Positions 1-6,364 of a stretch of 11,594 bases of DNA are shown here, one piece after another. Position 1 is the first letter of the stretch; each line of letters begins with the position of its first letter. The position numbers and the translations under genes were made by a program. The DNA comes from an uncultured Bacteroidota bacterium (lineage in GTDB: Bacteria > Bacteroidota > Bacteroidia > Flavobacteriales > Schleiferiaceae): contig CAJXMS010000049.1 of NCBI GenBank assembly GCA_913056475.1, positions 1-11,594 on the forward strand, read 5' to 3'. Under the pieces are notes generated by a model. The model made no database searches, had not been told where the DNA came from, and saw only the letters and a program-made list of their open reading frames with translations.

Positions 1-411
1 GCCTCCGAGAAAACGGTGGCAGATATGCGCGCCTTTGGTCTGCTCCTGGGCACCGCCTTCCAAATAAAAGACGACCTCTTCGACTACCAGCAGGAAAACC
101 GCACCGGCAAGCCCACCGGCATCGATATCAAGGAGCAAAAGATGACCCTGCCCCTCATTTATGCCCTGCAAAACGTCTCGCCTGCTGATAAAAAATTTAT
201 CATCCGGGTGGTGAAACGACACAATCACCAGCGCCGCAAAGTGGAAAAAGTAATGCAAATGGTTAGAGCCTCCGGCGGCCTGGAATACGCAGAAGCTAAG
301 ATGCGGGAACTCCACCAACAAGCGCTGGAAAAACTCCACCGCTGGCCCGACAACCCCGCCCGTCAATCCTTAGAGCAGCTTTCCCATTATGTCATTGAAA
401 GGAAAAAGTAA
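1..411 (+). CDS. Polyprenyl (isoprenyl) diphosphate synthase, C-terminal part
   Basis: The reading frame is open from the first base, so the gene begins outside the window; 136 C-terminal residues are visible. The stretch FQIKDDLFDY contains the second Asp-rich motif (DDxxD) of trans-isoprenyl diphosphate synthases. This motif binds the Mg-diphosphate of isopentenyl diphosphate in the chain-elongation reaction. It is followed by a Gly-Lys-Pro-x-Gly-x-D-I segment and by KMTLPLIYAL, both standard for the octaprenyl/heptaprenyl synthase group that makes quinone side chains. The first Asp-rich motif and the chain-length residues lie upstream and cannot be seen, so product length is unknown. The remainder is helical and rich in Lys and Gln. 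The stop codon is 56 bases before the mechanosensitive channel gene, on the same strand. The family is secure; the exact substrate is not. Confidence 0.93.
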   Translation, partial: ASEKTVADMRAFGLLLGTAFQIKDDLFDYQQENRTGKPTGIDIKEQKMTLPLIYALQNVSPADKKFIIRVVKRHNHQRRKVEKVMQMVRASGGLEYAEAKMRELHQQALEKLHRWPDNPARQSLEQLSHYVIERKK

Positions 412-467
412 TATCAAAAAAACTTCCCTATTTTTACGCCCTCATTAACCAACCCGCTCTCCAACCG

Positions 468-1292
468 ATGGAAAATTTAGACCAATATCTCCAACCAATC
501 ATTGACCTGATCTTAACCTACGGCCTGAAAGTACTAAGCGCCTTAGTGGTGCTTATCGTGGGCCTGTGGATCATCAAGCGCCTGCTTAAAATATTCCGCA
601 AAACCCTCCAGAAACGGGAGGTCGATGCCAGCCTTATTCCTTTCCTGACCAGCATAGTGGGCGCCGTGCTTAAGGTGCTGCTGATCATCTCTATCGCCAG
701 CATGCTGGGCATCGCCATGACCTCCTTCATCGCCGTACTCGGTGCGGCCGGTTTGGCCGTGGGCCTGGCCTTGCAGGGCAGTTTGGCCAATTTTGCCGGC
801 GGGGTACTCATCCTCATCCTCAAGCCTTTTAAGGTGGGAGATTTCATCGAGGGCGCCGGCCACAGCGGCACTGTACGCGAAATCCAGGTATTCTATACCT
901 ACCTCACCACCCCGGCGGGCCAGGAAATATCCATCCCCAACGCCCAGCTGAGCAATAATGCGGTGAAAAACTACAGCTACCACCCCAATCGTCGGATGGA
1001 CCTCACCTTCGGAATTGGCTACGGCGATGACATCGACCAGGCCAAAAGCATCCTCGCCGACCTGGCCGAAGCCGAAGAAAGCATCCACCGCGACCCGGCC
1101 CCTGAGGTCTTCGTGGAAGCCCTGGCCGATAGCAGCGTTAACCTAAGGCTGCGGGCCTGGGCCAGTAATGATGACTTCTGGGGCATTTACAATAACTTCC
1201 CCGAAAAAGTCAAAAAGGCCTTTGACCAGGAAGGCGTGAGCATCCCCTTCCCCCAGCGAGATTTGCATATGGTGGAAGACAAGACTAAGTAA
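468..1292 (+). CDS. mscS: Small-conductance mechanosensitive channel, MscS family
   Basis: A 274-residue inner-membrane channel that opens under membrane tension to release solutes during hypo-osmotic shock. Three hydrophobic helices lie at about 21-38, 62-83 and 86-118. The third is the pore helix: residues 88-105 carry the Ala/Gly-packed segment IAVLGAAGLAVGLALQGS, nearly identical to Escherichia coli MscS, followed by LANFAGGVLILILKPFKVGD. A cytoplasmic beta domain follows, with the conserved IPN at 156-158 and N-x-x-R-R-M-D afterwards, then the alpha/beta domain ending in GVSIPFPQRDLHM. The length is that of a minimal E. coli-type MscS (about 286 residues) without extra N-terminal helices. 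The start is the ATG giving a short polar N-terminus before helix 1. A poor -7-like stretch lies upstream, and the gene may be co-transcribed with the prenyl synthase. Family assignment is very secure. Confidence 0.96.
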   Translation: MENLDQYLQPIIDLILTYGLKVLSALVVLIVGLWIIKRLLKIFRKTLQKREVDASLIPFLTSIVGAVLKVLLIISIASMLGIAMTSFIAVLGAAGLAVGLALQGSLANFAGGVLILILKPFKVGDFIEGAGHSGTVREIQVFYTYLTTPAGQEISIPNAQLSNNAVKNYSYHPNRRMDLTFGIGYGDDIDQAKSILADLAEAEESIHRDPAPEVFVEALADSSVNLRLRAWASNDDFWGIYNNFPEKVKKAFDQEGVSIPFPQRDLHMVEDKTK

Positions 1293-1360
1293 GGCTAAAA
1301 AACCCACCGGCCTTCTATTCTACCGTGCGGCCCTGTCCCATCTTCCCGCCGACATTCCCC

Positions 1361-1368
1361 TACCTTTG
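1361..1368 (+). promoter_or_regulatory. Bacteroidota -7 promoter box TACCTTTG (DUF3109 gene)
   Basis: A perfect match to TAnnTTTG ends four bases before the ATG of the DUF3109 gene. Transcription in this phylum starts a few bases after this box, so the mRNA would begin at or next to the ATG. No clear -33 TTG is visible upstream. The box also argues against any translation start upstream of 1373. Confidence 0.6.
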
Positions 1369-1372
1369 TGGC

Positions 1373-1984
1373 ATGATAGTACTGGACCCCACCCTCCTCT
1401 CGGAAGACCTGCTCGAAAAGCAGTTTGCCTGCGACCTGAGCCAATGCCAGGGCGCCTGCTGCGTAGAAGGCGATGAGGGCGCCCCCCTGGAAAAGGAAGA
1501 GGTAGATACCCTCCGCGAAATATACCCCGCCGTAGCCCCCTACCTCCGGCCCGAAGGCCGGGCTGCCATTGAGGCGCAAGGCACCTCCCAGGTAGATCCG
1601 CTGGACGATGAACCGGTGACGCCGCTCGTGGAAGGCGCCGAGTGTGCCTACGCCGTGTTTGAAAATGGCACCGCCCTCTGCGGCATCGAAAAAGCCTGGC
1701 AGGCAGGTGCCACTGCCTTTCGCAAGCCCCTTTCCTGCCATCTCTACCCCATCCGTATCACCAAATACCCGGACTACCACGCCCTAAACTACCACGAGTG
1801 GCCCATCTGCGATCCCGCCTGCTCCCTCGGTGCTTCGCTTAAGATTCCCGTCTATCGCTTTGCTCGCGAGGCGCTTATCCGGGCCTACGGCCAAAAGTGG
1901 TATGACGAACTCGAGCAACTGGCCCAGTCCTACGAGGACCAGTGTCGCCCGGAGGACATTCCCCGCAATCCCGAAGCCGAATAA
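1373..1984 (+). CDS. DUF3109 family Cys-rich protein
   Basis: A 203-residue soluble protein that matches my recollection of the DUF3109 family, common in Bacteroidota and distantly like the YkgJ zinc/iron-chelating Cys cluster proteins. The N-terminus has Cys at 20, 25, 29 and 30 in FACDLSQCQGACC, followed by VEGDEGAPLE. A second set appears in GAECAYAVFENGTALCGIEKAW and in the C-terminal LSCHLYPIRITKYPDYHALN and WPICDPAC. These Cys and His residues suggest metal binding; no reaction is established. The frame is open upstream to a GTG at 1325, but the family's N-terminus begins at the ATG used here, and the promoter box at 1361-1368 lies inside the longer version. The next gene begins 10 bases after the stop, so the two are probably co-transcribed. 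Family confident, function unknown. Confidence 0.9.
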   Translation: MIVLDPTLLSEDLLEKQFACDLSQCQGACCVEGDEGAPLEKEEVDTLREIYPAVAPYLRPEGRAAIEAQGTSQVDPLDDEPVTPLVEGAECAYAVFENGTALCGIEKAWQAGATAFRKPLSCHLYPIRITKYPDYHALNYHEWPICDPACSLGASLKIPVYRFAREALIRAYGQKWYDELEQLAQSYEDQCRPEDIPRNPEAE

Positions 1985-1994
1985 AGGTAAAAAG

Positions 1995-2498
1995 ATGCGG
2001 CAGCGTATGACACATTTGGCCGGTAGGCCCCTCCCAAAAACCGCTAAAGCCCTGCTAATGCTCCTGGTGCTGGCCGGTGCCTCTCTGTGGGGGCAGTCGC
2101 AGGAAGAGGCCCGCCGGCAAGTCCGCCAGATCCTTACGCGGCCCGTGACAGAACTGCCGCTGGAGGAGAAGGCGCTGGAGAAAGGTACCTGGGAAGCCCT
2201 GGCCTACCTGGCCATTGACAGCAGCCAGCACCCGGCCGATACCCTGCTGCGAGAAGCAGTAGGCGATCAGTACCAATTTGGGAAAGACACCCTGCAGGTA
2301 AGACTGGTGGAGCGGGATGGTGCAGGGTATCAACAATTTGCGGTACCCTATAAGCGGCAGGAACGTACCCTCATCTTGCCCCCCTCTCAACGCTATCAGA
2401 AAGCCCAGCGCTGGCAAATCCGCTACCTTAAGGCGCCTTACCTGGCGCTGGATATGGACGGTTTGCGGGTGTTCTTCCGCCGGCGAAGCCCAAATTAA
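1995..2498 (+). CDS. Small secreted protein of unknown function
   Basis: A 167-residue protein not recognised as any family. The N-terminus has basic residues, then the hydrophobic run ALLMLLVLAGASLWGQSQ, typical of a Sec signal peptide, with cleavage likely near the Ala/Gly-rich end (about residue 33). There is no Cys at the cleavage site, so it is not a lipoprotein and is probably periplasmic. The mature part is charged at first (EEARRQVRQILTRPV) and later has alternating hydrophobic residues, suggesting a small beta-rich domain. It ends in a basic tail. The start at 1995 lies 10 bases after the previous stop, with AAAGG seven bases upstream; an in-frame ATG at 2007 is an alternative. Its frame overlaps the DUF3109 gene upstream, but that portion is not needed. 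Signal peptide clear, role unknown. Confidence 0.78.
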   Translation: MRQRMTHLAGRPLPKTAKALLMLLVLAGASLWGQSQEEARRQVRQILTRPVTELPLEEKALEKGTWEALAYLAIDSSQHPADTLLREAVGDQYQFGKDTLQVRLVERDGAGYQQFAVPYKRQERTLILPPSQRYQKAQRWQIRYLKAPYLALDMDGLRVFFRRRSPN

Positions 2499-2502
2499 TA
2501 GC

Positions 2503-2510
2503 TACCTTTG
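2503..2510 (+). promoter_or_regulatory. Bacteroidota -7 promoter box TACCTTTG (136-residue gene)
   Basis: A perfect TAnnTTTG identical to the box before the DUF3109 gene, beginning four bases after the preceding stop and ending 19 bases before the ATG at 2530. It implies a separate transcript with a very short leader. No convincing -33 element is visible within the end of the upstream gene. Confidence 0.6.
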
Positions 2511-2529
2511 CAGGCCTAAAAACATAAGC

Positions 2530-2940
2530 ATGTCGGCCGATCGTCAAAATCTGGAAATTGCTAAAATTCAGCGCGAAATAGAAAATTACCTCAGCCTGGG
2601 CAGTACCCAGATGATCTTTGATTACCACGAAAAGGCAGGGGGGCAAGGCACGCGGCTGGACGTCATTACGGTAAATCCCCGGCACAATCAGTCGTTTCTT
2701 TTTCACTCCACAGAGGGCTACGATAAGATCGATGCCCTCAGTCAAATGCTCGAATACGTAAAAGAACACCGCGATAAGAAGAACTCCTACACCATCCAAT
2801 GGTCTCTCAAAGGCGAAAACGAGCTGCATACCAGTTACTTCCGGGCCAAGGACATTCCCGAGGCCATCGATAAGCTTCATTACGGCCGCGATCCCAACGG
2901 GATCACAATATTTAGCGTAGTGCTCAATCCCTTGAGCTAG
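2530..2940 (+). CDS. Conserved-looking hypothetical protein, 136 residues
   Basis: A soluble, charged protein with no signal peptide or membrane segment. The N-terminus is helical (residues 1-25, including IAKIQREIENYL). It is followed by TQMIFDYHEKAGGQGTRLDV, which looks like a beta hairpin, then a helix (DKIDALSQMLEYVKEH) and beta strands (YTIQWSLKGE, LHTSYFRAKD), ending in ITIFSVVLNPLS. The mixed alpha/beta pattern with regular alternation of hydrophobic residues supports a real folded protein. I do not recognise the family. The ATG is chosen because a perfect -7 box lies 19 bases upstream and the preceding gene stops at 2498; the open frame further upstream overlaps that gene in another frame. 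The downstream 300 bases hold no gene, so it is likely monocistronic. No function is proposed. Confidence 0.78.
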   Translation: MSADRQNLEIAKIQREIENYLSLGSTQMIFDYHEKAGGQGTRLDVITVNPRHNQSFLFHSTEGYDKIDALSQMLEYVKEHRDKKNSYTIQWSLKGENELHTSYFRAKDIPEAIDKLHYGRDPNGITIFSVVLNPLS

Positions 2941-3195
2941 TTTGCCTTAGCACCAAATTCTTTCGCCAGGGCTCTCCTTGGCCCGCGCCGCATAAAGGCT
3001 GTTTTTCGGCTATGTCTTTAAGGCTCCCGCCGGCCTGTCTACGCGCATTTTTGGTCCAAACCAGAGGAGATCAAAAGGCCCCTCTGCCGAAACGGAAGCC
3101 CCCGGGTGCGATACCAGGGCCCCTGGCTCAGATGGCCCGTAATATGGCGCCTATAGCCTATCGCGCGCCGGCAAAATACCGGGAAGAAGCAGGAA
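2941..3195. other. Intergenic stretch, no convincing gene
   Basis: Between the 136-residue gene and the promoter of the first tiny membrane protein. A 75-codon frame crosses it but reads as low-complexity Pro/Arg/Ala with no start context. A near-palindrome CCAGGGCCCCTGG occurs at about 3114-3126. I see no tRNA, no clear terminator with a T-run, and no known RNA. Confidence 0.5.
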
Positions 3196-3203
3196 TATCT
3201 TTG
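3196..3203 (+). promoter_or_regulatory. Bacteroidota -7 promoter box TATCTTTG (53-residue gene)
   Basis: A perfect TAnnTTTG ending 32 bases before the ATG of the 53-residue membrane protein. The same octamer occurs on the other strand before HTH protein 2. It gives the tiny gene its own promoter and is one reason to believe the gene is real. No -33 TTG is obvious. Confidence 0.55.
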
Positions 3204-3235
3204 TATATTGGCCTCCCAGGGAACTATTTACAGGT

Positions 3236-3397
3236 ATGATGAAAACCAAAAAGGGTACAAGAAAAGTTAAAAAGCCGCCCGCGGATAAAGAAGCACCTAC
3301 GGAGCTTACCAAGAAGGATTATATTCAGCGGGGCTTGGTGATTTTAATCATTGCGGCCATTCTGGGTACGGCGCTCTACCTCACCCAATATTTATAA
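3236..3397 (+). CDS. Tiny single-span membrane protein, 53 residues
   Basis: An ORF too short for most gene callers. The N-terminal 31 residues are hydrophilic and strongly basic, with Lys at many positions (MMKTKKGTRKVKK). They are followed by one hydrophobic helix at about 33-51 (GLVILIIAAILGTALYLT) that runs nearly to the C-terminus (QYL). The positive-inside rule predicts the basic segment in the cytoplasm and the short C-terminus outside, so the protein resembles a tail-anchored peptide. Translation may begin at the second ATG (3239). A perfect -7 box lies 32 bases upstream. The membrane segment resembles that of the 31-residue ORF at 3545: after a shared Gln-Arg, 8 of 18 positions are identical, including the ending A-L-Y-[LI]-T. 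The family is unknown to me. Roles seen for such peptides elsewhere (complex assembly, membrane regulators, toxins) cannot be told apart here. Confidence 0.68.
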   Translation: MMKTKKGTRKVKKPPADKEAPTELTKKDYIQRGLVILIIAAILGTALYLTQYL

Positions 3398-3488
3398 GGC
3401 ACGCTTTCCGCTTTAATTTTCTCGGATGCTTCCTTTTTGTCTGCTTTTCCTTTAACAAGAAGGAATAGACAGGTAAGGAGGTCAGGGA

Positions 3489-3517
3489 TTTGCTTTTTCC
3501 AAAATTTTCTATTTTCG
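3489..3517 (+). promoter_or_regulatory. Candidate promoter TTTG-17-TATTTTCG (31-residue gene)
   Basis: TTTG at 3489-3492 is followed after 17 bases by TATTTTCG at 3510-3517, one base from TAnnTTTG. This resembles the Bacteroidota -33/-7 promoter arrangement in an AT-rich stretch unlike its surroundings. It ends 27 bases before the ATG at 3545. Confidence 0.45.
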
Positions 3518-3544
3518 AAAAAGGAATCAATCATCAGGGTAATT

Positions 3545-3640
3545 ATGAAAGTAGACAAGAATCAGCTTGACCTCGTTCAACGTGCTGCAGTAGTAATGCT
3601 CATTCTGGCCATTGTGGCTATGGCGCTGTACATTACCTAA
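3545..3640 (+). CDS. Tiny single-span membrane protein, 31 residues
   Basis: A micro-ORF beginning at an ATG with AGGG about five bases upstream. It encodes a short polar start (MKVDKNQLDLVQR) and one hydrophobic helix (AAVVMLILAIVAMALYIT) ending at the C-terminus. The open frame extends upstream to 3437, but that part crosses the candidate promoter and has no start context. It lies 147 bases after the 53-residue ORF on the same strand. The two align from Gln-Arg to the terminal Y-[LI]-T without gaps, so they look like diverged duplicates, the second lacking the basic N-terminal extension. At 31 residues, chance is a real concern; the matching partner and RBS raise confidence. Function is unknown. 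Confidence 0.55.
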   Translation: MKVDKNQLDLVQRAAVVMLILAIVAMALYIT

Positions 3641-3904
3641 GGGAGCTTTATTTCCGTGTGCTTGGGAAAGAAGGCGGAGCAGGAGCACATTTCCTCGCCC
3701 CTGGTAAGGAGTATCCTCTGGCTAGCGCAGCAAAAATCACCTGGCCTGGCACCCTCCGAACAAGGGGCCTTACCGGGCTTTGGGGGCCGGTCTTTTTGCT
3801 TTACTGCCTTTTATCCGGTGGGGCAAAACCTTCGCTTACTTTTTAAGCCGTCGGTTTTTTTGGCGAGACCGGAAGCCCAGGCCATGACTTACGGGCGCCT
3901 TCCT
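3641..3904. other. Intergenic stretch between convergent genes
   Basis: Lies between the 31-residue ORF (+) and HTH protein 1 (-). Frames crossing it start at GTG or without context and look like composition artefacts. Several short T-runs follow GC-rich segments (near 3790 and 3855) and could serve as terminators, but no clean stem with a T-tail was found. No RNA gene recognised. Confidence 0.45.
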
Positions 3905-4924
3905 TTAGCCAAGCGGATCGCTGTGCTGAAAACTGTGGCGTAGCCGTTCCAGCCGCTGGCGGATGGTCCCGAAGAAGCGATTCCGTTCCTTCTCGGACAC
4001 CTCATTGATTAAGGAAGACTTCTGGCACTGCTGGTCCAGGTAGCCTTGCATGTCGTGGGTAAGGGTGGCATCCGTAGTGGTGAGGTAATTAACGCCCGCG
4101 TAGGGAATGAAGTAAAACTGTTTGTCCGGTGGTAGACTGGCCAGGATGTGGTTGTCCATGATCAGGATCTCATGGTAATACATCCGGTAGGTGGCCTGGG
4201 TAAAAGACTCCGCCTGATGCGGCTGGCCTTTATAGCCTTCCTCTACCTGCCGCCAGATAAGCCGCATCATTTCTTCAAATTCATCCAGGATGGCAAGGGC
4301 CGTCTCCTTGCCGGGTAAAAGGCCCGCTTCAAAGAAGTATTCCAGCTGCTTAATCATGCTTAAGACGGTAGTATCATTCCAAATTTCCACCGAGTTGATC
4401 TGAGCAAAAACCCGCCCCTGACGGCGGGCCAGCTCCAGCATCGGCGCTGGTATATTATCCAGGGTGAGGGGCGCCCCTTCCACTTCCCGGATGCCGTATA
4501 CCGAATAAAGCCACACAAAAATTTTGAAAGCGCCCATTTTGGGAAAACCGAATTGATAGTAAATGGGGATATCCTTGGCCTGATAAATTAACTGATGTCC
4601 CGGTACCTGAGCAATAAGTTCCAGCTGCTGAAGGCTGTTTTCCAGGTAGCGTTGGTACTCCGCCAGCGACTGAATGAACGGCCCTTTATTGAAAACAGCC
4701 GTTTGGCCTTGGCCGTCGGAAAGTTCGTGAAGGGCCAGGCCAAAAACATCGGCCAGGCGCATGGCCTCATCGAGGCTAAGGTGGGTCTCGCCGCGTATCC
4801 TTCGATAAGCAGCTCCGCGGCTAATATTGAGCTCATCAGCTATGCGGTGAGATAACTGACTCGCCTCATCACAGCGTTCGGTTATGGCCGCAAAGAGCTT
4901 CTCCTGAAAGTAAGTGGGCTGCAT
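3905..4924 (-). CDS. HTH protein 1: XRE-like DNA-binding domain plus large C-terminal domain
   Basis: A 339-residue soluble protein. Residues 22-63 (from SQLSHRIADELNISRGAAYR to LADVFGL) have the spacing of an XRE/lambda-repressor-like helix-turn-helix, with the recognition helix around SRGAAYRRIRG. The remaining 270 residues form a mostly helical domain with no catalytic motif that I recognise. Marker blocks are AKDIPIYYQFGFPKMGAFKI (116-135), the segment around YYHEILIMDNHIL, and the C-terminal KERNRFFGTIRQRLERL. This architecture also occurs in HTH protein 2 in this window. By analogy it is a transcription regulator whose large domain senses a signal or oligomerises; that is inference. It is transcribed divergently from the Mpo1-like gene; the 216-bp region between them holds two related AT-rich repeats. 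Family known to me only as Bacteroidota HTH proteins. Confidence 0.85.
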   Translation of the reverse strand: MQPTYFQEKLFAAITERCDEASQLSHRIADELNISRGAAYRRIRGETHLSLDEAMRLADVFGLALHELSDGQGQTAVFNKGPFIQSLAEYQRYLENSLQQLELIAQVPGHQLIYQAKDIPIYYQFGFPKMGAFKIFVWLYSVYGIREVEGAPLTLDNIPAPMLELARRQGRVFAQINSVEIWNDTTVLSMIKQLEYFFEAGLLPGKETALAILDEFEEMMRLIWRQVEEGYKGQPHQAESFTQATYRMYYHEILIMDNHILASLPPDKQFYFIPYAGVNYLTTTDATLTHDMQGYLDQQCQKSSLINEVSEKERNRFFGTIRQRLERLRHSFQHSDPLG

Positions 4925-5140
4925 AAGGCCTGAATTCTTTTGATTACCAAATGATTTTCAAATAACGAAAAAGTTTTAGCGATCTTCACTCCTGATTGTC
5001 AAATTTTCAAAATTTCAGGCATTTTTATTTCCACCTGCTCGCAATTTGTTTCGCCGCGGTTCACTGAAGAGCCGCCCCATTTTAAGTAAATGTTTTAATT
5101 TTAGGAGTTCGAACCTGGTTTTTCTCTTAAACGAATTCCC
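4925..5140. promoter_or_regulatory. Divergent intergenic control region
   Basis: AT-rich DNA between HTH protein 1 (-) and the Mpo1-like gene (+). CAAATGATTTTCAAA (4948-4962) and CAAATTTTCAAA (5000-5011) are similar direct elements whose starts are 52 bases apart. The second lies inside a short inverted repeat with arms CCTGA (4991-4995) and TCAGG (5015-5019). No perfect TAnnTTTG box is visible on either strand; TAATTTTA at 5096-5103 is a weak candidate for the + gene. Confidence 0.4.
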
Positions 5141-5470
5141 ATGGACAACCACCAAGAACGGCGGTACCAGAGCCTCAAAGCCTTTTATCCCTACTACTTG
5201 AGTGAACACCGAGACCCCGCTTGCCGGCGCCTGCATTTTGTAGGCACCGGACTGGTGATCTTGTCCTTTGTTTTATTCTGGTTCACCTTTCACTGGTTGT
5301 TCTTGGCCATCATCCCGGTCCTCGGCTACGGCTTCGCCTGGGTGGGCCATTATTTTTTTGAGCAAAATAAGCCGGCTACCTTTCAATACCCCCTCTACAG
5401 CCTGGCCAGCGATTTTATCCTTTTCTGGCATCTCTTAACCGGTAAAGAGAAATTTCATGCCAGTTCCTAA
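5141..5470 (+). CDS. Mpo1/DUF962-like membrane protein
   Basis: A 109-residue membrane protein of the DUF962 (YGL010w/Mpo1-like) family. The N-terminal helix has KAFYPYYLSEHRDPACRRLH, then FVGTGLVILSF. Two hydrophobic stretches (about 34-50 and 51-68) are followed by GYGFAWVGHYFFEQNKPATF, the family hallmark, and by the closing FILFWHLLTGKE. His23, His32 and His70 are the likely metal ligands. Yeast Mpo1 is an Fe(II)-dependent dioxygenase that removes one carbon from 2-hydroxy fatty acids; whether bacterial members do the same is not established. The length is typical of short bacterial members. The gene stands alone, divergent from HTH protein 1 and convergent with apt, so there is no operon clue. 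Family confident; reaction inferred. Confidence 0.88.
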   Translation: MDNHQERRYQSLKAFYPYYLSEHRDPACRRLHFVGTGLVILSFVLFWFTFHWLFLAIIPVLGYGFAWVGHYFFEQNKPATFQYPLYSLASDFILFWHLLTGKEKFHASS

Positions 5471-5833
5471 CGCGGGCATTTCCCTTCTTTAAGTAGCGAC
5501 ACACGGGAGATTTTTTGCTCCGCTGTTCTTCCGTTTTTTTTTTGGCGCTGGTCTCTAACCGGTCTCCAGTTTGGTGGAATCCTGCCAAGCTGCCCCCCCT
5601 TTTTCGCTCTTCTTCCTCCTTTGGGCTGGTCCCAATTTGCGGGTTCATTAGCCTTTCCTGATCGTGGGGTACCCAAAGCGGGACAGCCCACCCCGTCAAA
5701 CCGCATTGAACTCTTAAAAAAGCCACCGGAAAATGGAAGCCCCTCAAACCCTTAATTTCCGAGGAGTATCGTAGGGGCGATTAAACCTCTAAGAACGGCG
5801 CCAGGGAAGCAATCTTACCGGGGCATTTTGATT
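5471..5833. other. Gene-free convergent intergenic region with hairpin potential
   Basis: Between the Mpo1-like gene (+) and the end of apt (-). Frames crossing it on the minus strand are Lys/Arg/Gly-rich artefacts. The stretch contains homopolymer runs (T near 5533-5542, C near 5593-5599) and a direct repeat of GGTCTC near 5551-5568. At 5623-5689 it can form a long imperfect hairpin: GGGCTGGTCCC pairs with GGGACAGCCC, with an inner GGGT/ACCC stem. This could be a bidirectional terminator or a structured RNA. No known RNA family was recognised. Confidence 0.4.
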
Positions 5834-6364
5834 TTACGCCTGGTAATGCAGGAGGCTTTCCACCGGCGTATCGCCCATGCGTTTTCGTCCGCTTAAAAAA
5901 TCCAACTCCATCAGAAACAGCATCCCGATGGGTTTGGCCCCCGTCTGTCGTACCAGCTCTGCCGCGGCGGCTGCCGTACCGCCCGTAGCCAGCAAGTCGT
6001 CGTGCAGCAGTATCCGCTGCCCCGGCCGGATGTCTTCCCGGTGCAGGGCCAGCCGGGCCGCGCCGTATTCCAGTTCATATTGCTGCTCTAAAGTGGGGCG
6101 CGGCAGCTTGCCGGCTTTTCGGATGGGCACAAAAGGGAGGCCCAGCGCATCGGCCAGCGGCAGGGCCAGCAAAAAACCCCGCGCATCTACCGCCGCCACC
6201 ACTTCGGGTTGCCAGGCCTGGGCCCGTTCCGCCAGGGCTTCTACCACCTCCTGGCGCAGCGCCGGCTCCAGTAGCAAAGGCGTTAGGTCTTTAAAAGAAA
6301 TGCCCGGTTTGGGAAAATCCGGTACTTCTTTGATGACTTCCTTTAAGCGTTTGTCTAAACTCAT
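5834..6364 (-). CDS. apt: Adenine phosphoribosyltransferase
   Basis: A 176-residue cytosolic purine-salvage enzyme converting adenine and PRPP to AMP and pyrophosphate. The order of motifs is canonical: the N-terminal VPDFPKPGISFKDLTPLL (14-31), DARGFLLA (60-67) in the place of the usual E-x-RGF, IRKAGKLPRPT (81-91) with Y-E-L-E-Y-G (96-101), and the PRPP-binding loop ILLHDDLLATGGTA (118-131). Length is the family norm. The Asp in place of the usual Glu before A/S-R-G-F is a mild variation. The start codon overlaps the stop of the upstream acyl-CoA dehydrogenase as ATGA (6361-6364), so the two are one operon and probably translationally coupled, although they share no obvious pathway. Identification is secure. 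Confidence 0.97.
   Translation of the reverse strand: MSLDKRLKEVIKEVPDFPKPGISFKDLTPLLLEPALRQEVVEALAERAQAWQPEVVAAVDARGFLLALPLADALGLPFVPIRKAGKLPRPTLEQQYELEYGAARLALHREDIRPGQRILLHDDLLATGGTAAAAAELVRQTGAKPIGMLFLMELDFLSGRKRMGDTPVESLLHYQA

Noticed and set aside
543..1088. 181-codon minus strand ORF within mscS
   Set aside because: Antisense to a highly conserved channel gene and lacking any motif.
1291..1314. Terminator hairpin after mscS
   Set aside because: AAGGC and GCCTT can pair over a 14-base loop, but the stem is weak and no T-run follows.
3012..3239. 75-codon + strand ORF
   Set aside because: Pro/Arg/Ala-rich, no RBS, and crosses the promoter box of the following small gene.
3656..3943. 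95-codon + strand ORF between convergent genes
   Set aside because: Starts at GTG, overlaps the end of HTH protein 1 and shows no domain-like pattern.
5101..5118. tRNA T-arm-like GTTCGAACC, possible attachment-site remnant
   Set aside because: The flanking bases do not form a 5-bp T-stem with a 7-base loop, and there is no acceptor or anticodon arm.
5415..5747. 110-codon minus strand ORF
   Set aside because: Lys/Arg/Gly-rich reading of homopolymer-containing intergenic DNA that overlaps the end of the Mpo1-like gene.
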